Shown here piece after piece: positions 9,078 to 16,763 of a stretch of DNA of 52,067 nucleotides (position 1 is the stretch's first letter; every line of letters starts with the position of its first letter). The DNA lies in the NCBI GenBank assembly GCA_963693365.1, contig CAVNZM010000029.1, positions 1 to 52,067 of the forward strand, in the 5' to 3' direction. The DNA is from Amoebidium appalachense. Lineage: Eukaryota; Ichthyosporea. The translations under genes were made by a program, and so were the position numbers. The notes under the pieces are model-generated. The model had not been told where the DNA came from, did not search any database, and was given only the letters and a program-made list of their open reading frames with translations.

Positions 9078-10487
9078 TCAGATAAATTTTGTGGGTAGCT
9101 TTTTATTCTTTATTGCTGCCACTTTTTCTGGGTCTACCTTAATACCATCCGGGCATACGCGATGGCCTAAATAGCCAACTTCTTCCATGAACAAAGAGCA
9201 TTTTCTGCCTTTCAGTTTTAATCCTGCATCACAGAGCCGGGAAAAACATGAATCTAAATGCCCAAAATGTTCTTCGATAGTGGGTGACATAACTAATATA
9301 TCATCGAGATATATGAGTACATGTGTCCACAGCATACCAGCGAATACACGGTTCATCATCCTTGAAAAGACAGCAGGCATGTTACTTACTCCAAAAGGTG
9401 CGCGTGCGAATTGATACTGCCCCCAGGGGGTGGTAAATGCAAGTTTTTCTTTGTCGTTATCGGCTACTTTGACTTGGTGGTAACCACCGTTTAAATCAAG
9501 TGCGGAAAACACGCGGGCACCTCTGAGCATACCCAGAGCCATGTCAATTCGTGGTAAAGGGTAACCGTCTTTCTTCGTAATCAAGTTCAGCATTCTAAAA
9601 TCAATGCAGACTCTTAAAGACCCGTCCTTTTTCGCCACCAACACCATCGGAGCGGAGTAAGGGCTGGACGCAGGCTCAATCACTCCAAACTCTACCCAAT
9701 TTTGAATTTGTTTGTGTAGGCTATCGCGAAGGTGATGTGGGATGTTATAGGGCCTGCGGTACTGTGGTATGGTGGTAGTTACTTCGATCGACAGTTCGTC
9801 TAAGGTACTCAAACCAAAGTCGTTGTCGTGTGCAGAGAACACATGCTTCCATTTCTTAAGCAGTTTTCGTATCCGTTTCGCCAACGGTTTCCGTTGGTCT
9901 GGGGGAGTTCCAGGCATGTCGTATTCTTCTGGAGGTTTGACCCCAAAAGGCAAGTCGTCGTCTGTGGCGGCTTCCCCGTCGGAGGTACATTCGTGCGTAC
10001 GCTTTCGTAAATTATTCGTATCCTCCAGTGCAGTGGTAGATGGTGCCCCATCTGCTGCTTCGATAGTAGGTGGCCCTACCTCTGGTTTTGTTCGTGCTGG
10101 ATTACCAAAACCATTCATTTTCGTGGAACTGCGCTGTGTGGTGTTCTCTTTCGTACTCATATTCATAATTTTACTCCGTTCACACACCTTAATACTACCG
10201 TTAATATTAGTAGCCGCCTGGAAAGTGTGTGGTTCGTGTTCGGTGGGTTCTTCGGTTGATTCCTGCGAAGAAAAGTTCGTTTTAGCAGAGGTACCTAATG
10301 GATGGCCAGGGTGTGGGGTTGTCGCCCTCCTGGTTCCATTACCGGAGTGTGGACGTGCTAAAAGAGTAACAGTGTCATCTGATTGCAAGGGAATAAACAT
10401 GGCCACCTCCGTACCAGGGCCTAGGTACACATGATGGTCCGATGTGTTAGTCAACAACACCTTGCATTCGTATTCGTCCTCGATCAC
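9078..10487 (-). CDS. pol: retrotransposon Pol: reverse transcriptase
   Basis: The reverse transcriptase core is complete. It has PYNIPHHLRDSL, VIEPASSPYSAPMVLVAKKD, RVCIDFRMLN, ALDLNGGYHQVKV, FARAPFGVSNMPAVFSRMMN and the catalytic YLDD box within HVLIYLDDILVMS. A GYLGHRV motif follows. The first third is a variable linker rich in Thr, Asn and Glu. The frame ends prematurely at 9078 because of a shift at a T5 run (9100-9104 on plus). One base less in that run would join it to the RNase H frame. At its upstream end a six-base G run (10508-10513) similarly separates it from the protease-linker frame. Confidence 0.93.
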   Translation of the reverse strand: MIEDEYECKVLLTNTSDHHVYLGPGTEVAMFIPLQSDDTVTLLARPHSGNGTRRATTPHPGHPLGTSAKTNFSSQESTEEPTEHEPHTFQAATNINGSIKVCERSKIMNMSTKENTTQRSSTKMNGFGNPARTKPEVGPPTIEAADGAPSTTALEDTNNLRKRTHECTSDGEAATDDDLPFGVKPPEEYDMPGTPPDQRKPLAKRIRKLLKKWKHVFSAHDNDFGLSTLDELSIEVTTTIPQYRRPYNIPHHLRDSLHKQIQNWVEFGVIEPASSPYSAPMVLVAKKDGSLRVCIDFRMLNLITKKDGYPLPRIDMALGMLRGARVFSALDLNGGYHQVKVADNDKEKLAFTTPWGQYQFARAPFGVSNMPAVFSRMMNRVFAGMLWTHVLIYLDDILVMSPTIEEHFGHLDSCFSRLCDAGLKLKGRKCSLFMEEVGYLGHRVCPDGIKVDPEKVAAIKNKKLPTKFI

Positions 10488-10798
10488 ACTTTCTTCGCTA
10501 GTGGAGAGGGGGGTTCGTTATTCGAAATTCGAGCTAAACTGGTGACACTGCATGCTGTTGTGTAAGCCCGTGAATTAAGTGGACCACATGGAACCACTGT
10601 GCCCATACAACAGTCTAAAGTTCGTGGTGGTGGTGCGCCGGCAGCGAGTTTTATTTTACACGTTGCGATATTTGACGCATCTACCGGGAGGTGAATACCT
10701 GTGGTGGTAATTAATACGCGAGAAACAGCTGTCTCCTCCGCACTCCCACGCAACCACCACACCGGAATACTGCACCTGCGATTTCCCTTAGCATACAT
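10484..10798 (-). CDS. retrotransposon Pol: protease-RT linker fragment
   Basis: This frame of about 104 codons follows the aspartic protease frame and precedes RT. It encodes the end of the protease domain and a linker with several cysteines (TCKIKLAAGAP, DCCMGTVVPCGP). The protease core lies in another frame ending past this point. The frames switch near a GGG/CCC run at about 10833 and a six-base run at 10508-10513. It is part of the single broken gag-pol and not a separate gene. Confidence 0.7.
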   Translation of the reverse strand: MYAKGNRRCSIPVWWLRGSAEETAVSRVLITTTGIHLPVDASNIATCKIKLAAGAPPPRTLDCCMGTVVPCGPLNSRAYTTACSVTSLARISNNEPPSPLAKKV

Positions 10799-11364
10799 GA
10801 ACGAAAGTTCTGCAGCACCGTAATCAATTCGTCCCTGTTGTGGCCCATGAAATCAACACCTAATAAGGCATCATATGGTAGATTATCAATCACATGCCAT
10901 CTGTGCACCACTAGAGCAGATTCGTTGGGAATGGCGAGAGTGAGAGATATACTTCCTTGGCATGTCATTTCGTTACTTTGTGCATCCAGTACACTAAAAT
11001 TAGGAACATGCTGAATTCGTTTTCTTGCCACTACAGGGAGAGATTCGTAAAATGCTGTGCTTATACAGCTATGGCTAGCACCAGAGTCGACAACTACTGT
11101 GACTAGCTTCCCATGCACATACATTCGCGCAAGTGTGGCTGTGCATTTATTTTCGTGGGTTAATGTGCACACAGTGGCATTTTCATGCCGTGGTTCTGCA
11201 ATGGAGGAGTGCACACGGTCAGCAAAATGCACATTTTTCTTTTTTGCGCGGGGGCGGGGTGTGCGTGTGCATGGGGGGGTCAGGACACGGGGGTAACTGT
11301 TCGTGGGGGGGTGGGGCACATGCAGATTCGTGGGAGGGCTCCGAGACAACAGAAATTTCCGCAC
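10711..11364 (-). CDS. retrotransposon aspartic protease (retropepsin)
   Basis: The protease carries the catalytic VVVDSGASHSCIS motif and the partner block YDALLGVDFMGHN, which matches the usual retropepsin LLGxDF turn. The upstream part is a Pro/Thr/Arg-rich linker (about 11250-11350) containing runs of C/G where the frame changes. No ATG opens this frame; the apparent start is GTG. It would therefore be translated as part of Gag-Pol. Its real 3' continuation lies in the frame at 10484-10798 after a shift near 10835. Confidence 0.85.
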   Translation of the reverse strand: MRKFLLSRSPPTNLHVPHPPTNSYPRVLTPPCTRTPRPRAKKKNVHFADRVHSSIAEPRHENATVCTLTHENKCTATLARMYVHGKLVTVVVDSGASHSCISTAFYESLPVVARKRIQHVPNFSVLDAQSNEMTCQGSISLTLAIPNESALVVHRWHVIDNLPYDALLGVDFMGHNRDELITVLQNFRSCMLREIAGAVFRCGGCVGVRRRQLFLAY

Positions 11365-11444
11365 CAGTAGATTTATTTTGCAATTTATCTGCCAGAGGGG
11401 AACACAGTTCCAGCTCTGCTATTAAATCAAATACATTATGTTCT

Positions 11445-11461
11445 ACTGGGGAGAGACCAGT
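11445..11461 (-). promoter_or_regulatory. stem-loop downstream of the gag TAG
   Basis: On the sense strand ACTGG and CCAGT flank a 7-nt loop. The stem starts 15 nt after the in-frame TAG at 11477-11479, separated by a purine-rich GAAGGCGGGCAAGGG spacer. The position is suggestive of a stop-codon readthrough signal. Function inferred. Confidence 0.4.
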
Positions 11462-11476
11462 CCCTTGCCCGCCTTC

Positions 11477-11848
11477 CTATTCTACACGCGCTCTCTTGAA
11501 CTTGGCCCGATTAGCCTCAATCTCTGCCTTGCGGGTTCCCTTCTTAAAGTTGGGGTCGTACTTGGGGCAAATTGGTGACCCCCCAAAGTGCCCCTTCTGC
11601 TTGCAGGAGTGGCATTCGAATTTGAGGGCCGGGCACGTCTTGCCTTCGGCGTGGCTGCCGTACTTGCACCCACGGTTGCAGGGGGTGGTGCCCATGCGCG
11701 AAAAAATAGACGGCTTCTCGCTGGCACCAGATCCACCACCGGGTTGCTGTTTTGTGGGGGGTTTCTGTGTTAGAATGGTGGATGGGGTTCGTGTGTGCCT
11801 GTCTCTTTCTTTTTCTGCGAGATAGGCAACAACTCCAGACAGGGTCAA
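11477..11848 (-). CDS. gag: retrotransposon Gag: nucleocapsid with zinc knuckles
   Basis: This frame encodes the nucleocapsid part of Gag. Two adjacent Cys/His clusters are visible: PCNRGCKYGSHAEGKTC (C-x3-C-x4-H-x5-C) and ECHSCKQKGHFGGSPIC (C-x2-C-x4-H-x6-C). Both are longer than the classical CCHC spacing. A basic tail (KKGTRKAEIEANRAKFKRARVE) follows and the frame ends at TAG. Downstream of TAG the same frame stays open for more than 40 codons with plausible protein sequence. Upstream it overlaps the capsid frame at an AAAAAGAAGAAG stretch; the better junction is a C5 run at 11906-11910 (plus strand). Confidence 0.85.
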   Translation of the reverse strand: MTLSGVVAYLAEKERDRHTRTPSTILTQKPPTKQQPGGGSGASEKPSIFSRMGTTPCNRGCKYGSHAEGKTCPALKFECHSCKQKGHFGGSPICPKYDPNFKKGTRKAEIEANRAKFKRARVE

Positions 11849-12756
11849 TTCTTCTTCTTTTTCGTGTTTGTCTGAGTTGATATTTGCGAAATTCTTGTTC
11901 GTCTTCCCCCACCCAATCGGTGAGACAAATCCAAAATTTGGTGTGCCTCAGACTTAAGGGGGTACACACGTGCCCACAAACGCGCATGCCTGCTTGCAAA
12001 TTCGGCCACCTTTTGCTTGCCTTGTTTGAGTGCATTTAATTCGGCACTGAGTGCCTCTTGCACACGCTGGTCGTGAAATTTCGTAACTAGTGCATGTGCA
12101 AATGCATCAAACGTGAGTTCTCCCTGTGTCCTGGTAAAATTCGTGTACCACACACGGGCGGGGGAAGCAAGAGGAAAGCACTGCACCGCCCAGCGAACAG
12201 CAAGTGTGGGGGGGACCCCTGCAATGCAAAACATCTGCTGGGAAAATTCGTGCAGCCATTCAATCACCGTGCATTTATCCTGCAAGTCACCCTTGTATTC
12301 TGGTAGTTTCAATGCAGCCAAGATGGGGCCGTATTCGGATGCATGCAACTGGCGGAGAGGGTGCAACCACAGTTTTTCGTGCTCTGCAAAGTGCTTGTTC
12401 AATATAGACCCAGCCTTACCTCCTGAGCCTGTGCTGACATCAGAGCCTCTCGGGCGACTTGGCGTGCCTGCCAGTCCACCTGCAGACGCCAGAGGGGATC
12501 CTGCAAGGGGGATTTCGTTAAATACGGGTGCTTTAGGCTGGTCGAAGTGATCTTCTTCATGCACTTTCGCAGTCATGTGTTCGTTTTCGTTTGTGGGTGT
12601 GTCTTCGTAACTTTGTTCGTGTTTTTCTTCATTTTCAGCATCAGAATCAGTGTAGCTGAGTGTGCGCGCAAGCACATCCTTATATGTAAATTTAGTGGGG
12701 GGTGCGGGAGGTGCAATTACCTTGGGATCAGTGCACCCAGATGGGACCGGGGACAA
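11845..12756 (-). CDS. gag: retrotransposon Gag: capsid region
   Basis: The central part matches the Retrotrans_gag type of capsid. It includes LPEYKGDLQDKCTVIEWLHE, VRWAVQCFPLASPARVWY, ELTFDAFAHALVTKFHDQ and a following helix-rich segment with QKVAEFASRHARLWARV. The N-terminal third is acidic and low-complexity. The frame joins the upstream frame (12728-13480) at a six-base G run (plus-strand 12779-12784) and the nucleocapsid frame at a C5 run (11906-11910). It is therefore one Gag protein in several pieces. Confidence 0.85.
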   Translation of the reverse strand: MSPVPSGCTDPKVIAPPAPPTKFTYKDVLARTLSYTDSDAENEEKHEQSYEDTPTNENEHMTAKVHEEDHFDQPKAPVFNEIPLAGSPLASAGGLAGTPSRPRGSDVSTGSGGKAGSILNKHFAEHEKLWLHPLRQLHASEYGPILAALKLPEYKGDLQDKCTVIEWLHEFSQQMFCIAGVPPTLAVRWAVQCFPLASPARVWYTNFTRTQGELTFDAFAHALVTKFHDQRVQEALSAELNALKQGKQKVAEFASRHARLWARVYPLKSEAHQILDLSHRLGGGRRTRISQISTQTNTKKKKN

Positions 12757-13480
12757 AGGCTTCTTGCCTGTGGTGGGTGGGGGGAGGACGGGGGGTGGTG
12801 GGCACCGTCGTATTTTTCACACGTGCCTCAGCCACCAACTGTGCTTCCCGCTCCAACTCAGACCATTTCGCGGACGTGCACAACATTCTAGACAGTGTGG
12901 TGTCTTCCATCTGCGAAATCTCACTGTAAATCTGCGCGACATCAGCTTCGAGGTCCATCACAGGCCGCCCAGCATCGATTGCAGTTTGAATGGCACGTCT
13001 CAGAGTTTCAATACGATAGAACTTGGAGAGAACACGGCCCCGCACCTCTGCCAGAGCTGTGGCAGTGTCCCGGTCTTGTTTCGTTTTTTCCTTCGTTGCT
13101 ACTTGAAGTTCGTTCGTGTGTTTGTTGGTGTTCGTGTGTTCGTTGGTGTTCGTATGTTCGTTGGTTTTCGTGTGTTCGTTGCGCTTCGTTTTGTCTTTGG
13201 GTTTCGTGCTTTCGTTGGGCTTCGTTTGTTCGTTGCCAGTGGGCTTCGTAGTTGCCTTTGTGTTCGTGTGTGTGTTGGGTTTTGTGATCGTGTTCGGTTT
13301 CTGGGGAGCACGAGGCTGTGTAGGGGGAGGGGTGGGGAGTGTTTTCGTGCCCTGCCCCGGAGTCTTGGCTTTCTTCTGCGTTGGGGGCGGCGGTTTGACT
13401 GCGGTAGGCTTCTTGGTGTCACGTGTCAGTTTGCTTTCATTGTCCGAGAGTACAGGGTAGTCGTCAAATTCGCCCGCCAT
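12728..13480 (-). CDS. gag: retrotransposon Gag: N-terminal region
   Basis: It starts at an ATG at 13480, the first long frame after the 5' LTR. Residues 20-130 are low-complexity and rich in Pro, Thr, Lys and Asn, with tandem NEHT/TNTNEHTNT units encoded by a dense array of ACGAA pentamers. The C-terminal half is helix-prone (RVLSKFYRIETLRRAIQTAI, ADVAQIYSEISQMED) and could be matrix-like. The frame stops shortly after the shift at 12779-12784. The position 53 bp downstream of the LTR supports this ATG as the gag start. Confidence 0.8.
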   Translation of the reverse strand: MAGEFDDYPVLSDNESKLTRDTKKPTAVKPPPPTQKKAKTPGQGTKTLPTPPPTQPRAPQKPNTITKPNTHTNTKATTKPTGNEQTKPNESTKPKDKTKRNEHTKTNEHTNTNEHTNTNKHTNELQVATKEKTKQDRDTATALAEVRGRVLSKFYRIETLRRAIQTAIDAGRPVMDLEADVAQIYSEISQMEDTTLSRMLCTSAKWSELEREAQLVAEARVKNTTVPTTPRPPPTHHRQEAFVPGPIWVH

Positions 13481-13513
13481 GGTTGAAGAGATTCTTGAAA
13501 GATGTGAGATTCT

Positions 13514-13531
13514 GGAACTGCTCGGTCGCCA
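13514..13531 (-). other. tRNA primer-binding-site candidate
   Basis: One base inside the 5' LTR the sense strand reads TGGCGACCGAGCAGTTCC. It starts with TGG, the complement of a tRNA CCA end, at the expected position. I could not assign the tRNA species. Confidence 0.7.
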
Positions 13532-13532
13532 A

Positions 13533-14142
13533 TGTAAACAGTTGAACTAGTTGGGATAAGGCAGAGAACAACTGAATCAGAATAAAGACAGAGAACGGGT
13601 AGTAAGGCACACGCGGCCAGGTTACTATTTAATGTGCTCGTTCAGAGTGATCCCCCGTACTGGGACGGCTTGTTTATATAGCCCCCAGGTTCCGGATCAT
13701 CTGGATGGGTGGCATTGATGCCTTCGTGACTTCTGACCAGTCAGAAGAGTGCGGTCGTTTTTATGTGCACACAGTGCACCAATAACATGAAGCTAACTAA
13801 AAGGATAACTTTGTGGCAAATGATTGGTCAATACTTAAGCCCGTTTAGGTTTATGCAACTGGGTCTGATTTCCTTATTGGTTCCGTTCGTTTAGCTATAG
13901 ATGTCGCCTCCGTAGTGGATGAGACTTGCATTCCTATCCTAGCGGTTCTCGAATTCTATTGGTTCATACTGACTGCACGGCCACTGCATATTGCCGGCGC
14001 CGCGGCTCAGTCGTGAGCCGCAGCCCGCGGCTGTCGCGTGTGATATTGATCTGATCATATGTACACAATATCTACGTGATCACTATGATATGTACAGTAT
14101 ATTCGTAATAGTAAACATGTACGGCGTGTACAGATGTTTACA
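13533..14142 (-). repeat. 5' LTR (610 bp, promoter LTR)
   Basis: It appears identical to 5906-6515. In sense orientation it contains CCAAT boxes upstream of a TATATAAA box (plus-strand about 13672-13680), roughly 140 nt from the LTR end. The retrotransposon RNA presumably starts here. The layout matches viral promoters in the same window. Confidence 0.95.
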
Positions 14143-14147
14143 CTGAT
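14143..14147. repeat. target-site duplication, right copy (CTGAT)
   Basis: An exact copy of 5901-5905, immediately after the right LTR. Confidence 0.95.
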
Positions 14148-14607
14148 CTAGACGGGCCTCCAATTCAGCGCACAGGGCGCCGATTGTATAGTGCCCGACC
14201 GGCAGGTAGATGTCTGCAGTCGAACGTGTCCACGAGCCCGGGTGGCGGCCATCTGGCGAGTCGAGGAACGACAGCCCCAGCACCAATCTGTTGGAGCCCT
14301 CTGACACGTCGTACACGGAATGCACCCGTGCGCCCTCGACGCGAACACCGTGGACCGAGCGGGGAGCGGAGAACTCTATCTTCAGCGGGCCACCATGTGT
14401 GTCGCCGCTGACAAAGTGGTATCGCCAGGGAGCCTGGGACGCTTGGGTCGGGGCGGGTGAGCTCCGGGCGGAGGCATCGCCTACCACTGATGTGCGGGAC
14501 GGGGTTGGAAGTGCGGGTCCGTGGGGAAAGGCCCGTCGTGCCATGGCGGCGGAGAAGTCGATGTGTGAAGCCATGTCGTCGAGAATACGGGAGCGCGCCT
14601 TCGACAT
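14143..14607 (-). pseudogene. 5' part of the viral gene interrupted by the retrotransposon
   Basis: The start is an ATG at 14607. About 155 codons precede the insertion point; beyond it the frame runs into LTR sequence and stops at 14083. The N-terminus is Ala/Ser/Pro-rich and disordered-looking. A beta-rich segment follows (PLKIEFSAPRSVHGVRV, NRLVLGLSFLD), then ADIYLPVGHYTIGALCAELE. A strand followed by PxGxYTxxxLxxxLE resembles a segment often seen in virion structural proteins, but this is only a pattern. With 5007-5905 it formed a single gene of about 452 codons. The truncated product would end in LTR-encoded residues. Confidence 0.8.
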
Positions 14608-14632
14608 CCTACAGGTGGGTGAGCATAAAAGC

Positions 14633-15001
14633 TCAGTCCATGACTGTGCAGTTGCACTGCCAACGGGCCTTGGGTCCCGGGGCAGAAGGTGCGGGCGTCA
14701 TGCTGGGTGTCCACACCCAAGTCTCGGGGGTAGTGGTGGGGGTGGCTGGGGACGGGGTGACGTCATCATCGGAGGAAATCTGTGACCCAGACCCACTGGC
14801 GGGGAAGTCGAGTGGGACCTCATCGTCTGTCGGCGCGGGGATGCCGGGGGGCCAGACCGCAGGTGCGGTTTCAGCGACGGCCTCGGTGGCTGCGAGACTG
14901 GACGCGGGGCCGGTGCTTTGGTATATGCACTGTGGAGCAGCGAACGACCCGACGGCAAGGGCGAAGACGGCGTAGAGGTTGTTGAGCATTACTTGTAGCA
15001 T
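14633..15001 (-). CDS. secreted or membrane-anchored Pro/Thr-rich protein
   Basis: ATGs at 15001 and 14989 are both possible; the second follows an AT-rich TTTTATAT stretch more comfortably. The N-terminus is a signal peptide or anchor (LYAVFALAVGSFAAPQC). The rest is rich in Pro, Thr, Ser, Ala and Asp, which suggests an extended stalk, perhaps O-glycosylated. A short C-terminal cysteine motif (WQCNCTVMD) closes it. It is upstream of the interrupted gene in the same orientation, with a 25-bp gap. Function unknown; virion surface protein is a guess. Confidence 0.6.
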   Translation of the reverse strand: MLQVMLNNLYAVFALAVGSFAAPQCIYQSTGPASSLAATEAVAETAPAVWPPGIPAPTDDEVPLDFPASGSGSQISSDDDVTPSPATPTTTPETWVWTPSMTPAPSAPGPKARWQCNCTVMD

Positions 15002-15009
15002 ATAAAATT

Positions 15010-15606
15010 CTAGGCGCCGCGGAGGTCCAAGACGGCAAGAAACAACGTTATGGCAGGGAACGGGAACATGTCAAGACAGAGCCTGAAGCGCCAGAACCGC
15101 GCGATGCATATCGCAACATTGACACCCCGAAATCCATATTGGACGCCGAGGTCGTCCGTGTAGACAAACCACGAGGGCATCGGGATGATTGGTAAACCGC
15201 CCAAGCCAAGCGAAGCGGCCACTCCCAGTTCGATACGGGCAGTGGGTAGCGAAGCGGGTGACCAATTTGTGTGGTTAGGTGTACGCGTGTTGATTCTTAC
15301 GTTAGCGAGGCTTGGCCTCGGTAGTGTGTGTTTCGCGGCGGTCGTGGCTCCGGTCTGTGAATGTATGAAGACAAATTCTGAGGCATCGGCCCTGTCGTCG
15401 GTGAACGTGACGACGTTGTGATCCGGCAAAGCCTTCCAATACATACGCAGATCCCCAACGCGGGTGCACACGTATGGGTCATCCCTCTGCCATGGCAGTG
15501 CCATGCCAGTCTGTTGGGTGTCTGCCAGATCGGGCGGCCAATCAGTTGGTTCGCTCAGCAGAGCCAGTTGCTTGCTAACGTATCGACCTGAATGAAGGAT
15601 GTGCAT
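15010..15606 (-). CDS. hypothetical protein with C-terminal membrane segments
   Basis: The start is an ATG at 15606 and the product has 198 residues. The N-terminal two-thirds is soluble-looking. The C-terminus is hydrophobic, with VAICIARFWRFRLC and FPFPAITLFLAVLDL, consistent with one or two membrane helices and tail anchoring. The stop lies 8 bp before the upstream edge of the next minus-strand ORF, an operon-like spacing. No family recognised. Confidence 0.7.
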   Translation of the reverse strand: MHILHSGRYVSKQLALLSEPTDWPPDLADTQQTGMALPWQRDDPYVCTRVGDLRMYWKALPDHNVVTFTDDRADASEFVFIHSQTGATTAAKHTLPRPSLANVRINTRTPNHTNWSPASLPTARIELGVAASLGLGGLPIIPMPSWFVYTDDLGVQYGFRGVNVAICIARFWRFRLCLDMFPFPAITLFLAVLDLRGA

Positions 15607-15775
15607 ATCGTGTGGGGGCTAACAAGACCTGGGCATTTTATTGTGCCACAAGCAGGGGGTGTGCGTACACGCATGTGGATCGCTCTGGGTATACTCTGTT
15701 CACGGACATGCAGCCATGTTGTGGCCGCCGCAGATGCCTTGCCCAGCAAGCTTTATTGAATTGTTGCCACGCGAG

Positions 15776-16225
15776 ATGCGGGCGATGGCAAAGAACCCCC
15801 AATCATACGGTCAAGACATACCCATGTACCTACTCCAATCGTCCAACCTTGAATATGCCAAGTCCGAGCCATGTCGGACGCGCAAAACAACCGGCGAAAC
15901 CTACACAGTCAAACTCGGAAAGAAATCTAACATCAAAACCCAAAACAATGTTCCCCAAGGGGAAGACTGCTACTTCCGCTTTCTCATAATGGTTAATAGA
16001 CGCATGCATACGAGTGACATCCAACTAGGCACTCCAAGTGCAATAAGGGGTGCTGGTGATACGGCCAATTCGGGGCGATGGGGTGCAATCCACGTCCCCC
16101 GCAATGTGAGCGTCTGTAAAGGGCGGCGGGAATGCTATATGCAGATGAAGTGGGTGACCTCCAAACTCGTCGATTGCGTTCACCAGACGTATGTGGGCTG
16201 TGCCTTGATCTCTGTCAAGCGGTGA
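15776..16225 (+). CDS. hypothetical protein (about 149 aa)
   Basis: The open frame begins upstream, but I prefer the ATG at 15776 (or 15785). A minus-strand AATAAA lies near 15750, so transcripts from the right probably end there. The protein is basic with scattered cysteines (for example VSVCKGRRECYMQMKW and LVDCVHQTYVGCALISV). The C-terminal end overlaps the 3' end of the opposite gene at 16215-16763 by 11 bp. The base composition is less GC-rich than nearby genes. No family recognised. Confidence 0.5.
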   Translation: MRAMAKNPQSYGQDIPMYLLQSSNLEYAKSEPCRTRKTTGETYTVKLGKKSNIKTQNNVPQGEDCYFRFLIMVNRRMHTSDIQLGTPSAIRGAGDTANSGRWGAIHVPRNVSVCKGRRECYMQMKWVTSKLVDCVHQTYVGCALISVKR

Positions 16226-16763
16226 TGGTAGTGGGATGTGGGGTGGTCGGAGTGTTAGCGGTGTGTTTTTGTGTCTCGTGTGTGGGTTCGTCGTGAGGGA
16301 GTCTCGCCAATTCCGCGATTGTGCGCACCTTCGGGGTATTCAAAGTACAACACTTGTCGGCGATTTGGAAGATGGCGTGATTGGCGTCTTGCATGTATGG
16401 AACCGTGATAAGACCCACCACGGAGACAACCGAGACAAGTCGGGCGAGTTGTGACACAAGCGAGGCGTCCTCCTTCCGCAATAAAAATCTCATCAGGACG
16501 TGTCGCATTGGACACAGTAGACTGAAGTCTACCTCTGATATCAGGGCTTGGACACACTCCTTGCAGAAAGCGGCATGGCTATTCAGCATATCGACATCCG
16601 CCCCGTCGATGGCCGACGACACGACAACCAAGTCCGGGTTGTCGTCGAACGACCCATAATAAGACTTTACTTCGTCTGTGATACACTTGATGTAGCTTGT
16701 TCTGTGCTCCGCAGGAAGCGTGGCGGGCAGACCATAGAAACTCCGGAAACCGGAGTTCGACAT
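16215..16763 (-). CDS. hypothetical protein (182 aa)
   Basis: The start is the ATG at 16763. The frame runs further up, but only from a non-ATG codon. The protein is helix-rich with many hydrophobic residues and cysteines (AAFCKECVQALISEVDFSLLCPM, LARLVSVVSVVGLITVPYM). One stretch could be a membrane or buried helix. The C-terminal 30 residues are a low-complexity His/Thr/Pro tail. A TATA box and ATTGG motifs lie upstream at 16841-16960. No family recognised. Confidence 0.7.
   Translation of the reverse strand: MSNSGFRSFYGLPATLPAEHRTSYIKCITDEVKSYYGSFDDNPDLVVVSSAIDGADVDMLNSHAAFCKECVQALISEVDFSLLCPMRHVLMRFLLRKEDASLVSQLARLVSVVSVVGLITVPYMQDANHAIFQIADKCCTLNTPKVRTIAELARLPHDEPTHETQKHTANTPTTPHPTTITA

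Larger units (their letters stand above)
5906..14142 (-). mobile_element. complete Ty3/gypsy LTR retrotransposon with chromodomain
   Basis: This 8,237-bp element reads on the minus strand. In sense order it has a 5' LTR (13533-14142), a tRNA primer-binding-site candidate, gag, protease, reverse transcriptase, RNase H, integrase with a C-terminal chromodomain, a polypurine tract and a 3' LTR (5906-6515). The RT-RNaseH-integrase order and chromodomain place it among chromoviruses. The LTRs appear identical base for base, start TG and end CA, and a CTGAT duplication flanks the element. These features indicate a recent insertion into the viral gene now at 5007-5905 and 14143-14607. The gag-pol frame is interrupted at several short homopolymers and by one in-frame TAG. 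The element is less GC-rich than the viral genes and has a marked excess of ACGAA on its sense strand. Confidence 0.97.

Noticed and set aside
13514-13531. Identifying the primer tRNA for the retrotransposon
   Set aside because: The site fits a tRNA 3' end, but I could not match it to a species with certainty.
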